Shown: piece after piece, positions 44,610 to 51,802 of the stretch
Numbering within the stretch: position 1 is the first letter of the stretch
Layout of the letters: each line of letters begins with the position of its first letter
Assembly (NCBI RefSeq): GCF_900187565.1
Contig: NZ_FYED01000003.1
Location: 389,398 to 453,397 of the forward strand
DNA from: Pseudomonas sp. Irchel 3A7
GTDB taxonomy: Bacteria > Pseudomonadota > Gammaproteobacteria > Pseudomonadales > Pseudomonadaceae
DNA: 64,000 nt
Direction of reading: 5' to 3'
Position numbers and translations under genes: made by a program
The notes under the pieces: model-generated
Databases searched by the model: none
What the model was told of the DNA's origin: nothing
The model's input: the letters and a program-made list of their open reading frames with translations, nothing else

Positions 44610-44978
44610 ATGTCGATCGCTGAAAGTGACTGGAAGAAGTTCAAGGAGCTGCGCAGGATTGCGCTCGATCGTTTTTGTCAGGGCGTTCTGGCCGATGCCA
44701 AGGCAATTGCCCAACACGGGGCGCTCTCGGCTCACGCTCGGTATGGCATGCTCTATGGCTTGATTCGGGATCGAAACAAGGACATGTACGATGCCTTTGA
44801 TGCGAACAGCCAATCCCGTTCCAGTGCACTCAGAGGCTTGGCTTTGATGGTGATGCATGACTTGCTGACCGAGGCGGAGTTATCGACTCTCAGTGAAGAC
44901 GCACGGGCTTACATCTCGCATGTTGTTCGCCAGCCCTATGAGCTGGAGTGGGTTGATGAGATCGTGCGACAGGACTGA
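44610..44978 (+). CDS. Hypothetical helical protein, 122 aa
   Basis: Starts MSIAESDWKKFKELRRIALDR at ATG 44610 after a clear AGGAGG. The protein is all-helical and charged (IRDRNKDMYDAFDANSQSRSSALRGLALMVMHDLL), with no signal peptide. I do not recognise a family. It is followed after 36 bases by a DUF6933-like gene; the two look like a small operon. Codon use is less G+C-biased than in neighbouring core genes. Confidence 0.72.
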   Translation: MSIAESDWKKFKELRRIALDRFCQGVLADAKAIAQHGALSAHARYGMLYGLIRDRNKDMYDAFDANSQSRSSALRGLALMVMHDLLTEAELSTLSEDARAYISHVVRQPYELEWVDEIVRQD

Positions 44979-45014
44979 GAACTGCTACCACCAGCCTTCT
45001 ACCAGAGAACCAGG

Positions 45015-45701
45015 ATGTTGATCTTTAACTGTACCGAAGCCGCCAGCAATTTCTTCAGTCGTGTCCACAAGGGCAAGAAAATCACCCCGGTGGACAAACC
45101 ACCATCGTCCATTATTGAAGACGATAAGCCTGATGAGTCAGCCGAACAGTGGCTGGTCCACGCCATCAGCGTTCAACGCAAACACGTGCTGTTCGTCATC
45201 CATGTGCAAACCCGGTATTGCATGATTTTCGCGGACGCGAAAAAGGCCGATGTGGAGGGCTTTGTTAAACGCTTTACTGATCGCTGGCTTAATGGAGTGA
45301 TGCGTGACGCGATGAACCACGACGCTTTGCAATGGATCGCTCCTGACGTCATGCAGGAGCGATTCGACGAAGGCTGTCATGACTATCAGTTGTACAAGCG
45401 CGGTCACCGTAGCGCGCAAGGCCATATTAATGAAATCGCCTGGATCTTTGAGGACTACGCGGCTGAGTGGGGATGTTTACCACCTGATGAAATCATGGCG
45501 AGCCGCTTTGATGCCAGGATCAATGGCTTCGTCAGAGGCAACAGCGTCAAAGGTTATGCCTTGCCGGATGAAGAAATGATGGCTCACTGGCTACGCCAAT
45601 ATTGCGGTCTTGATGAGTCCGGCGTTCAGAAAGCCCGCAACCGACGTCAAGACGTCAGGCGAGAAATCCGGGCGTTCGAAGAGGCTGGCGCGAGTCATTG
45701 A
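45015..45701 (+). CDS. DUF6933-like hypothetical protein, 228 aa
   Basis: Begins MLIFNCTEAASNFFSRVHKGKK, then AEQWLVHAISVQRKHVLFVIHVQTRYCMIFADAKKADVEGFVKRF, which fits the DUF6933 pattern (MIIF-x-C-T start and a central hydrophobic hairpin). The C-terminal half, YQLYKRGHRSAQGHINEIAWIFEDYA, is helical. Function unknown; members are often in defence or mobile regions. It converges with the next gene with six bases between. Confidence 0.7.
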   Translation: MLIFNCTEAASNFFSRVHKGKKITPVDKPPSSIIEDDKPDESAEQWLVHAISVQRKHVLFVIHVQTRYCMIFADAKKADVEGFVKRFTDRWLNGVMRDAMNHDALQWIAPDVMQERFDEGCHDYQLYKRGHRSAQGHINEIAWIFEDYAAEWGCLPPDEIMASRFDARINGFVRGNSVKGYALPDEEMMAHWLRQYCGLDESGVQKARNRRQDVRREIRAFEEAGASH

Positions 45702-45707
45702 TTCGAG

Positions 45708-46673
45708 TCACTTGCCCTCCAACCCCGGCGCCTCCCGCACAATAAAGTGATCCAGATTCTCAATGTCGGCACTGAACACCCCGAACGTCTGCTCGGGGTT
45801 TTTCTTGCTCGGCACCTGCTTCAACGCCGGCGTCACCCCGTAAAAGAAGCAGTACAACTCGCGCCCACTCTCGATGGCATGCTTGATCTCTTCCAGGAAC
45901 GCCTTGCGCTTGCGGTAGCTGTCGATCAGCTTCTTGCTCAAGTAAACATTGACCGAATACGGCTTCTTTTCGAACCAGACCTTCTTCTCGAAATCGATGC
46001 GAAAGCTCTGGGTGTAGTCCTTGATTTCCTTGACCTTGCCCCAGTAAATCAGCCCCTTATTGTCCTGCAGATACTCGATCTTCTTGAAAAACGCCCCGTA
46101 GGTCGCCGCATGCTCACCGATCTTCAGCGGCATGCGCTTAAGCAGCTCCCTGTCCTCGAAATTCGAGACAAAACACTCCACGGGGTGGGCGAAGACACTG
46201 GTCTTGTCCGGTGCCGAATCCTGGGCTGAAGGCTCGACGCCAGTGTCTGCTGAGGACGCAATCGCCTCATCCCGCGCAACGTTCACCACCCCCTTCGGAC
46301 TGTGCGGCTTGCGCACATACTGACGCCGCGTCAGCAACAACTCCGACGGAAAATGCTCCTCACGACCGTCATCCGCTTCCGTACCATCCGCCTCCGACGC
46401 GGGCGTCTTCAGGCTCACATAAGGACAACCCTCGACATGCCGCGTACTCGGCAAATTCTTGAAATGCGGCGTGCGCACGTAATTCACGTTCTTGGCATTA
46501 AACGTCCCCAACCCATTCGCCGCATCGAACGCCAAACGACAGGCATCGTTGGGGCACTGGAAATGCTCCTGGGCGGAATCGAACGCCATGGTCTCGTCGA
46601 AATTGAGATCGCGCACGTCATAAATCGACAACTTGTCGTCGAGGCTGAGGCAGTAGGCGAGGTCGAATTTCAT
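45708..46673 (-). CDS. Hypothetical protein with a CoiA-like zinc-ribbon N-terminus
   Basis: 321 residues. The N-terminal 90 residues hold C40, C45, H70, H79 and C83 in FQCPNDACRLAF and TPHFKNLPSTRHVEGCPY. This C-x4-C ... PHF ... H-x3-C layout resembles the zinc-binding head of CoiA-type proteins. A polar linker (about 90-165) is followed by a mixed alpha/beta domain (FGVFSADIENLDHFIV at the end). No nuclease motif was identified. No partner gene. Function unknown. Confidence 0.65.
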   Translation of the reverse strand: MKFDLAYCLSLDDKLSIYDVRDLNFDETMAFDSAQEHFQCPNDACRLAFDAANGLGTFNAKNVNYVRTPHFKNLPSTRHVEGCPYVSLKTPASEADGTEADDGREEHFPSELLLTRRQYVRKPHSPKGVVNVARDEAIASSADTGVEPSAQDSAPDKTSVFAHPVECFVSNFEDRELLKRMPLKIGEHAATYGAFFKKIEYLQDNKGLIYWGKVKEIKDYTQSFRIDFEKKVWFEKKPYSVNVYLSKKLIDSYRKRKAFLEEIKHAIESGRELYCFFYGVTPALKQVPSKKNPEQTFGVFSADIENLDHFIVREAPGLEGK

Positions 46674-46778
46674 GGGGCTCGGGTCCGTGAGAGGGAAGGG
46701 TATTAATAGCGGGACGCGAGACCCGTTGCACTCACTGTTTTCAACACACTACAAAATCAACGGCAACCCACCAAACCC

Positions 46779-46803
46779 GTGGGAGCGAGCCTGCTCGCGA
46801 ATC
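46779..46803. repeat. Solo REP arm
   Basis: Single copy of GGGAGCGAGCCTGCTCGCG without a partner within 150 bases. Confidence 0.75.
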
Positions 46804-46839
46804 CCAAACTCACAACCGACACCAAGTCGAACACCCACC

Positions 46840-46987
46840 TGTGGCGAGGGAGCTTGCTCCCGCTGGGTCGCGAAGCGACCCCAAAACCAGCAAACGCGGA
46901 GCATCAGGCAGACCACGTTGCCTGGATTGGCGACTGCTACGCAGCCGAGCGCGACGGTGCGTCAATCCGACAAGCTCCCTCGCCACA
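46840..46987. repeat. REP-type element, TGTGGCGAGGGAGC class
   Basis: The left arm is TGTGGCGAGGGAGCTTGCTC and the right arm ends CAAGCTCCCTCGCCACA. The nested arm TCGCGAAGCGACCCC is partly palindromic. With the solo REP it fills the 352-base gap between the zinc-ribbon protein and the bacteriocin locus; no gene was seen there. Confidence 0.7.
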
Positions 46988-47010
46988 GATTTATATACTT
47001 GAACAGTGAG

Positions 47011-47310
47011 TTGGTGCGGCTGCATTCAAGCGTTGCAGCTAAGTTGAAATAGGTATGCTGGGTCATAAATCTTTTTCCCCAACAAGTTCTCCAGAGCTCC
47101 AAGCTGCTCGATAGTGAGGTTGTATCCCTCCCATCCTTGTTGGTCAGCGGTCCATCCCATAATCCGTTTTACTTCCTGATCCTTCCCAGTCGGAAGCTCC
47201 TCTTCGAAGGCCAGGAGCTCGCTATCTCTGTAAAACGCTTCAATTACATAAATCATGGTTCCACGACATCACTGATAAATTTGAGCGCAGTTTTTGAGGC
47301 GATTGCAGTG
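47011..47310. repeat. Duplicated segment, copy 2 (partner 47852-48150)
   Basis: This 300-base segment and 47852-48150 are homologous over their length by eye (long shared blocks such as GCGGCTGCATTCAAGCGTTG and ACGACATCACTGATAAATTT). The similarity covers the whole companion gene plus about 15 bases after the stop and 50 bases before the start. With the paired immunity genes this shows tandem duplication of a two-gene unit. Confidence 0.8.
47026..47256 (-). CDS. Bacteriocin-locus companion protein, copy 2 (DUF7683-like)
   Basis: A 76-residue acidic protein, MIYVIEAFYRDSELLAFEEE, ending DPAYLFQLSCNA. It is about 85% identical by eye to the 76-residue protein at 47867-48097. It has a beta-strand start and a helical C-terminus. 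It follows the second immunity gene, as its paralogue follows the first. Role unknown: perhaps an accessory immunity factor, or immunity to another toxin. The family name DUF7683 is a recollection, not a search result. Confidence 0.75.
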   Translation of the reverse strand: MIYVIEAFYRDSELLAFEEELPTGKDQEVKRIMGWTADQQGWEGYNLTIEQLGALENLLGKKIYDPAYLFQLSCNA

Positions 47311-47386
47311 AGCCATCCCTTTTCAAACCACTAATCGTCTGTATTCAGGATTAGGGGAAAGTCCAGTAAGCGAAAAAGAACTGTTT

Positions 47387-47641
47387 TCACCAAGTATTCC
47401 TGTATCGAAAAGATATCTGGTAGTCGAATGTATTTGGCTCGATTTTGTGACCAAACAAGGGTTGAATTTTGGGTATCCAGTCATTTTTTACATCGTACCC
47501 TCCGTCATAAATCTCAAGCTCTTCCATGAGGCCCAAAGCATCAATGATCGAGCCGTCGTCACCAAGATCGGCCGAGTATTCTTTTCCCTCTAATGCTTCG
47601 GTTTTTTTGTCATACCAATTCAATCGGACTTTTAGCCCCAT
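47387..47641 (-). CDS. Colicin E3-type immunity protein, copy 2
   Basis: 84 residues: MGLKVRLNWYDKKTEALEGK, then EYSADLGDDGSIIDALGLMEE. It aligns without large gaps to colicin E3 immunity ([37 protein letters not shown]). In Im3 the strand carrying these acidic residues binds the rRNase domain. This copy differs more from Im3 near residues 45-55 (YDGGYDVKNDWIPKIQPLFGH), so its specificity may have shifted. GAGG precedes ATG 47641. Confidence 0.88.
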   Translation of the reverse strand: MGLKVRLNWYDKKTEALEGKEYSADLGDDGSIIDALGLMEELEIYDGGYDVKNDWIPKIQPLFGHKIEPNTFDYQISFRYRNTW

Positions 47642-47866
47642 CCTAGCCTCACAAGTACTTACTTATGTTGCGGTTTTTCTTGGGGGGATCTATCTGTTCA
47701 CCCGTTAAATGATCAAAGCTCGCTCACTTCAGGTTTTTGTTCAATACGCTCACTTGGGTTTCAACCATTTCACTATCCCATGAGGCCAAAATGGTGACGG
47801 TAGAGAAGCAAAAAACTGATCAGATGATTGTTTTTTTACTTGAGCGGCGAGTTTGTGCGGCTGCAT

Positions 47867-48097
47867 TCAAGCGTTGCAGTTAAGTTGAAATAAATATGCT
47901 GGGTCATCAATCTTTTTTCCCAACAAGTTTTCCAGGGCTTCAAGCTGCTCGTTCGTCAGGTCGTATCCTTCCCAGCCTTGTTGTTCAGCGGTCCATGCCA
48001 TGATCCGTTTTATTTCCTGAACATTTCCAGTCGGGAGCTCTTCTTCGAATGCAAGGAGCTCGTTATCTCTGTAAAAGGCTTCGATTACATAAACCAT
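47867..48097 (-). CDS. Bacteriocin-locus companion protein, copy 1 (DUF7683-like)
   Basis: A 76-residue paralogue of the protein at 47026-47256 (MVYVIEAFYRDNELLAFEEE), with the same conserved QQGWEGYDLTNEQLEALENLLGKK. It lies 93 bases after the first immunity gene. Keeping both copies nearly unchanged while the immunity genes diverge suggests selection on this protein. Function unknown. Confidence 0.76.
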   Translation of the reverse strand: MVYVIEAFYRDNELLAFEEELPTGNVQEIKRIMAWTAEQQGWEGYDLTNEQLEALENLLGKKIDDPAYLFQLNCNA

Positions 48098-48190
48098 GGT
48101 TCCACGACATCACTGATAAATTTGAGGGTGGTTTCTGAGGCGATTGCTGTGGGAAAGTCAAACGGGTGTGCGGCCCATAAACATCCTCAT

Positions 48191-48445
48191 TTACCATTTG
48201 TCACGATAGATGAATGCCACCTGATAGTCATAGGAGGACAAGCGAATGACATGGAGGAAATGGGGTTGCAGCGTACTGACCCAATGGGGGGCAACGTCAA
48301 AGCCACCGTTGTTTATGTTGTTTTCGATAGGCATGCCCAGTGCTTCAATCACAGAACCGTCATCACCAAAATCTTGCGACAACTCCTCTCCTTCGCCCAA
48401 TTCGGTTTCCTTGTCGTACCATTCAAGTCTAATTTTCAGTCCCAT
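48191..48445 (-). CDS. Colicin E3-type immunity protein, copy 1
   Basis: 84 residues: [20 protein letters not shown], then [30 protein letters not shown]. The match to Im3 ([26 protein letters not shown]) is close, including the segment around Im3 Cys47, which is Gly here. It is the likely cognate inhibitor of the rRNase encoded directly upstream (start seven bases after the bacteriocin stop). GAGG precedes ATG 48445. A longer frame to 48568 only overlaps the toxin gene. Confidence 0.92.
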   Translation of the reverse strand: [84 protein letters not shown]

Positions 48446-48452
48446 AGAGCCC

Positions 48453-49667
48453 TCATAGGTATTTCTTAATACTGCGATTTTTTTTGGGTGGATCCAGTTG
48501 CTCGCCGGTTTTATGATCGAATGAGCCAAGGTGGCTGCCATCACTTGCGCGATACGCCTCCAGTTCACCGTGTAGAAAATCCCACTCGTATATGGTTCTA
48601 CCCTTTACATCAATCCAGCGATCCCGGAGACCACCCTTGTAAGGCGTTTTCTTCTTTGCTCTCTTCAAGTTGGGGAAGGCAGCTATGTCCTCTGTCTCTG
48701 GAGCAGGGTGGTACGAATGGCCAGCTTCAGCGGTGCCTTTGCCGCGGACACTCACCACAATATAAACCGGCCTCACCCCCGACCCCACCGGAAACACAAG
48801 AATGAAATCCTTGTACTCAGGCGGATAAATCGGATTCACGATGATGCTGTCCGCCTGCTTTGTCGGCGGAAAAACCCAGATATGCGGCGCCTGCGGGGCA
48901 GCCTCCAGTTTGGGAATACCGAGGATGTCGGAGTCGTCGACGGCCGGGGTCCAGATCAGTTCGACACCTTCACCGAGGTCGGCAACGTACTGGCTGCCGC
49001 GCATAACGATCTGCACGACATCGACCATCTCCCAATCGCGATTGTTGCCTGTGTAGAAGCCGTAACCCTTGAGGCTGCCGTCAGCCTGTTGCTCAATTTG
49101 CAGGCGCACGCGGGTGCGGGCTTGTTTGAGGGCGCGCAGTTGGTCTTCGGAATAGAGGGCGCTGTCGCCCAAGGTGGGTGACCAAAACACCGCGACCAGG
49201 CCGGCCAATGCAGCGCTTGCAGTTGCACCCACGGCGGGCAGAGCGCGTAAAACCGGCTTGCGCAGTTCGAGTTGCCCAACACCAAGCGAAAGAGTGGCGC
49301 CGCTGATCGTTTCCAGATTCAGCAGCCCGCCATCGCCTACCTCACGCGTTCCAAGCCAGGCGATTTCGCCGTAATCCTCAAGGCTGTCGGTGGGCACCAT
49401 CCCCGAAGGATTCGAGTAGTTGATGACCGCGTCCGGCAACTTGCAGGACTTGGCGAAGACGCAGCCCACTTGAAAAGTTTCTTGTTCGACCTCGACGATC
49501 TGGCGCTTGCGCATGTATGCGTCTTGCCTGGCGAGCATGGCCTCGTAGTCTTGTTGCCGGGCCTCGCGCTCGGCCAGTTCGTTGGCCGTCATGTAGCGGT
49601 AGGTGACGTGATGACCGTCACCGGATGGCGGGTTTCTGACGAGGGGAATGTCCTTGTTGCGAGCCAC
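48453..49667 (-). CDS. S-type pyocin/colicin E3-like 16S rRNase bacteriocin
   Basis: 404 residues. The N-terminal part (about 1-160, with VGCVFAKSCKLPDAVINYSN) is a Pseudomonas-specific region. A pyocin-S translocation-type domain follows (about 165-310, with TPAVDDSDILGIPKLE and DFILVFPVGSGVRPVYIVVS). The C-terminal 86 residues from YHPAPETED match the colicin E3 cytotoxic domain. Catalytic residues D363, H366, E370 and R398 correspond to E3 D510, H513, E517 and R545. It should cut 16S rRNA in the ribosomal decoding site. It is short compared with 551-residue E3. No SOS box was found upstream. Immunity genes follow. Confidence 0.9.
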   Translation of the reverse strand: MARNKDIPLVRNPPSGDGHHVTYRYMTANELAEREARQQDYEAMLARQDAYMRKRQIVEVEQETFQVGCVFAKSCKLPDAVINYSNPSGMVPTDSLEDYGEIAWLGTREVGDGGLLNLETISGATLSLGVGQLELRKPVLRALPAVGATASAALAGLVAVFWSPTLGDSALYSEDQLRALKQARTRVRLQIEQQADGSLKGYGFYTGNNRDWEMVDVVQIVMRGSQYVADLGEGVELIWTPAVDDSDILGIPKLEAAPQAPHIWVFPPTKQADSIIVNPIYPPEYKDFILVFPVGSGVRPVYIVVSVRGKGTAEAGHSYHPAPETEDIAAFPNLKRAKKKTPYKGGLRDRWIDVKGRTIYEWDFLHGELEAYRASDGSHLGSFDHKTGEQLDPPKKNRSIKKYL

Positions 49668-49694
49668 TGATTGTCCTTGTGTGTTCGTCCATCG

Positions 49695-49715
49695 GCAGCC
49701 CCGAGTAAGGGCTGC
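49695..49715 (-). promoter_or_regulatory. Hairpin in the bacteriocin leader
   Basis: Arms GCAGCCC and GGGCTGC with a seven-base loop, 28-48 bases upstream of the bacteriocin start. No T-run follows, so it is more likely a leader structure than a terminator. Confidence 0.4.
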
Positions 49716-49922
49716 GCGACGTTAACGAGCGGGACAGTTTGTGGCTGTAGGGCGGTTCTTTAATGACCGTAGGGGGTGTCTCGAAAATTTGGATATCCGC
49801 GGATTTCGACAAGCCCCCTCAAGACATCATTGATGGATTCGAGGCCAGGCAGTAACCCCACCGCAGAAGTCCTGTGGTCGCGATTCCCAAAAACAACAAG
49901 TACTCAAGCCCGGCACCCACAT

Positions 49923-49966
49923 TGTGGTGAGGGAGCTTGCTCCCGCTGGGCTGCGAAGCAGCCCCA
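49923..49966. repeat. Half REP element, GAGGGAGCTTGCTCCC class
   Basis: TTGTGGTGAGGGAGCTTGCT and the nested GCTGCGAAGCAGCCCC hairpin match the left part of the element at 46840. No right arm is found. Confidence 0.65.
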
Positions 49967-50033
49967 AAAACCACACTAAGCGGAACACCAGGCAAACCGA
50001 CCCGTGCGAGTTGACTGTTTGTACCCAGAAACA

Positions 50034-50073
50034 AAAAAAATCCGCTGCGAATATTTCAGGCAGCGGATTTTAG
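50034..50073 (-). terminator. Terminator after the BRO remnant
   Basis: AAATCCGCTGC ... GCAGCGGATTT stem; on the minus strand it is followed by a run of eight T. It lies 14 bases beyond the stop of the broken BRO gene. Confidence 0.85.
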
Positions 50074-50086
50074 TAGGGGAGAGCAG

Positions 50087-50329
50087 TCAGTATCCACGCA
50101 TCACGCGGGATGCCTTCCGCCACCAGGATTCTCGCCGATTGAAAGGATCATCCGCCAACACGCACGGCATATCCCGCAACCGAATCCACGGTTCATCCTG
50201 CCAATGCAGCATGCAGAGCGACATCTTCGGCCAATCAAGCACACTCAGCGTCGGGCGTTCCACCATGCGCGACGGCTGCGCATCACGCAGCGCAGCTGCT
50301 TCCGAAAAATTAAGGACACCACTGGGCAT
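50087..50329 (-). pseudogene. BRO-family remnant (C-terminal part only)
   Basis: The 68 C-terminal residues (ALRDAQPSRMVERPTLSVLD, then MLHWQDEPWIRLRDMPCVLAD) are clearly homologous to the C-terminal half of the intact BRO protein at 51803-52342, about 60% identical. The N-terminal BRO domain is missing; homology stops at ALRD, and the 12 preceding codons (MPSGVLNFSEAA) do not match. It keeps its terminator. The intact relative suggests a second, decayed BRO gene, broken where the restriction gene now begins. Confidence 0.75.
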
Positions 50330-50541
50330 TTGACATCAAGCGTTATTTTTCGCGCGCCTCGCGAGCATGCTCGCCGAGCTTGACGCCTCAAAACTAGTGA
50401 CAGGGTGTTAGTCAAATTAACGCTATTTAGCAGTTTTGCTTAGAAATAGTGGCGTTTCGCCCAGATACGTATTGAAACCCTTTTGTACTTTGGTGACGAT
50501 AGGAAAATTCCTACAGCCATTGCCGACAAAGGGAAGCACTC
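50330..50541. other. Promoter region of the SRA-HNH gene
   Basis: An AT-rich 212-base gap. An imperfect inverted repeat, ACGCTATTT (50420-50428) and AAATAGTGGCGT (50444-50455), may be an operator. A hairpin-like GCGAGCATGCTCGC is at 50369-50382. No gene seen. Confidence 0.45.
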
Positions 50542-51639
50542 GTGGTGATTAAAGCGGTTTCGAAGGAACGAATAGACAAAGCATTGCTGGAGTTTGATCG
50601 TAAATTTCGGAGTAAGCGAGAGTGGCAGGGCTGGGAAGATAATCTAGCTCACCGTTACGCCGTTCATGATGGCGGTCAGCTGTATCCGGCAAAGAAAATC
50701 GTCTCTTTGGCTACTGGCATTGCCGTAGGAGAGTTCTCCGGTGGGCACCCGACCAACAGTTACCTAATAAAGCGAGGCTTCACTATTGTGGAGTTGCCAC
50801 GAGGGGAGGGTGAGCCTGTATTGCAGTTCACGAAGGGGGCTGTGTACGACCGAAAAACTGAGATCAATGGACTGTTTGGTGGAAGCTTTCAAGACGGCAT
50901 TACATCGTCCACTACCTACCCTGCGATTTTTTTGTTCACGGGCGATAGCGGTGAGCAATACGGGTATGCCGACCATTGGGAAGACGGCGCTTTCATTTAT
51001 ACCGGTCAAGGACAACGCGGGCCGATGACTTTGACGCGAGGCAATCGAGCCATTGCGGAGCATGCCAATAATGGCCGAGCGCTGCACTTGTTTAAGGCCC
51101 GTGGGAAAGGTAATGGTCACGCATATATGGGCGAGTTTTCTTGCGCCGACATGTTTAACCGGATCCAGCCGGATGTTACTGGCCGGGATCGAATGGCGAT
51201 TGTTTTTCGGTTAGTTCCTGTGGGAATTCCCGCTGAAATAAGTGAGGTTGAAGTACAGGATGAGGATAAGACTGACCTTTCCGAATCGCTGGCGGCCGCA
51301 CGGTTGGCTGCACTCGCTGCATGTAAACCTAGCAGAGATGATTTGGGGCAGTCCGCGCCGCGTAAGATCTATCAGCGAAGTCGAAAGGTTTCGCACTACG
51401 TGTTGTTGCGTGCGAAGGGCGAGTGCGAAAGCTGCGAGAAGCCAGCTCCTTTCATGAAAAGGGATGGCACGCCCTACTTAGAGCCGCATCACGTAAACCG
51501 GGTATCAGATGGCGGGTTAGACCATCCGCGTTACGTGGGGGCTGTATGCCCAAGTTGCCATCGGGAAATCCATTCTGGGGTGCACGGAGCTTTGCTGAAT
51601 GAGAGGCTGAAACAGCGGTTGGTAGCAATTGAGCCCTGA
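50542..51639 (+). CDS. ScoMcrA-like SRA-HNH endonuclease (probable type IV restriction)
   Basis: 365 residues. An N-terminal head (about 1-88, with HDGGQLYPAKKIVSLATGIA and FSGGHPTNSYLIKRGFTIVE) is followed by an SRA-like modified-base-binding domain (about 95-228, FTKGAVYDRKTEINGLFGGS, then IFLFTGDSGEQYGYADHW and MTLTRGNRAIAEHANNGRAL). The C-terminal HNH nuclease has C295, C298, H316-H317, C336, C339, H340 and H344. Similar heads and SRA domains occur in Streptomyces ScoMcrA. It should cut DNA carrying modified bases, without a partner methylase. The start codon GTG 50542 follows AAGGGAAG. Base use is more A+T-rich than in the core genes. Confidence 0.82.
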   Translation: MVIKAVSKERIDKALLEFDRKFRSKREWQGWEDNLAHRYAVHDGGQLYPAKKIVSLATGIAVGEFSGGHPTNSYLIKRGFTIVELPRGEGEPVLQFTKGAVYDRKTEINGLFGGSFQDGITSSTTYPAIFLFTGDSGEQYGYADHWEDGAFIYTGQGQRGPMTLTRGNRAIAEHANNGRALHLFKARGKGNGHAYMGEFSCADMFNRIQPDVTGRDRMAIVFRLVPVGIPAEISEVEVQDEDKTDLSESLAAARLAALAACKPSRDDLGQSAPRKIYQRSRKVSHYVLLRAKGECESCEKPAPFMKRDGTPYLEPHHVNRVSDGGLDHPRYVGAVCPSCHREIHSGVHGALLNERLKQRLVAIEP

Positions 51640-51802
51640 TTGAGCTGGTGCACGGGCAGCTTGGCTAACCACGTCTGAAGCTCAGAATTGCCCAGAGGGC
51701 CGCTCATAAGATCGCCGAGGGTCGAACCCTCGGACGATACAGAGTGGTAAAAGTCCACAGAATTAGCGAGTGGGCTTGGGATCGTCTCTATAAATACATC
51801 AC

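Larger units (their letters stand above)
49668..50086. other. Bacteriocin upstream region
   Basis: A 419-base gap holding the presumed bacteriocin promoter and leader, a hairpin (49695-49715), a half REP element (49923-49966) and a terminator (50034-50073). No CTGT-N8-ACAG LexA box or obvious P-box repeat was found. The direct repeat-like CCGTAGGGGGTGTCTCGAAA near 49765 has no evident role. Confidence 0.5.

Noticed and set aside
49668..50086. SOS (LexA) box before the bacteriocin gene
   Set aside because: Both strands were scanned by eye for CTGT-N8-ACAG; the nearest candidate (ACAG-N8-CTGT near 49735) has the wrong orientation of half-sites.
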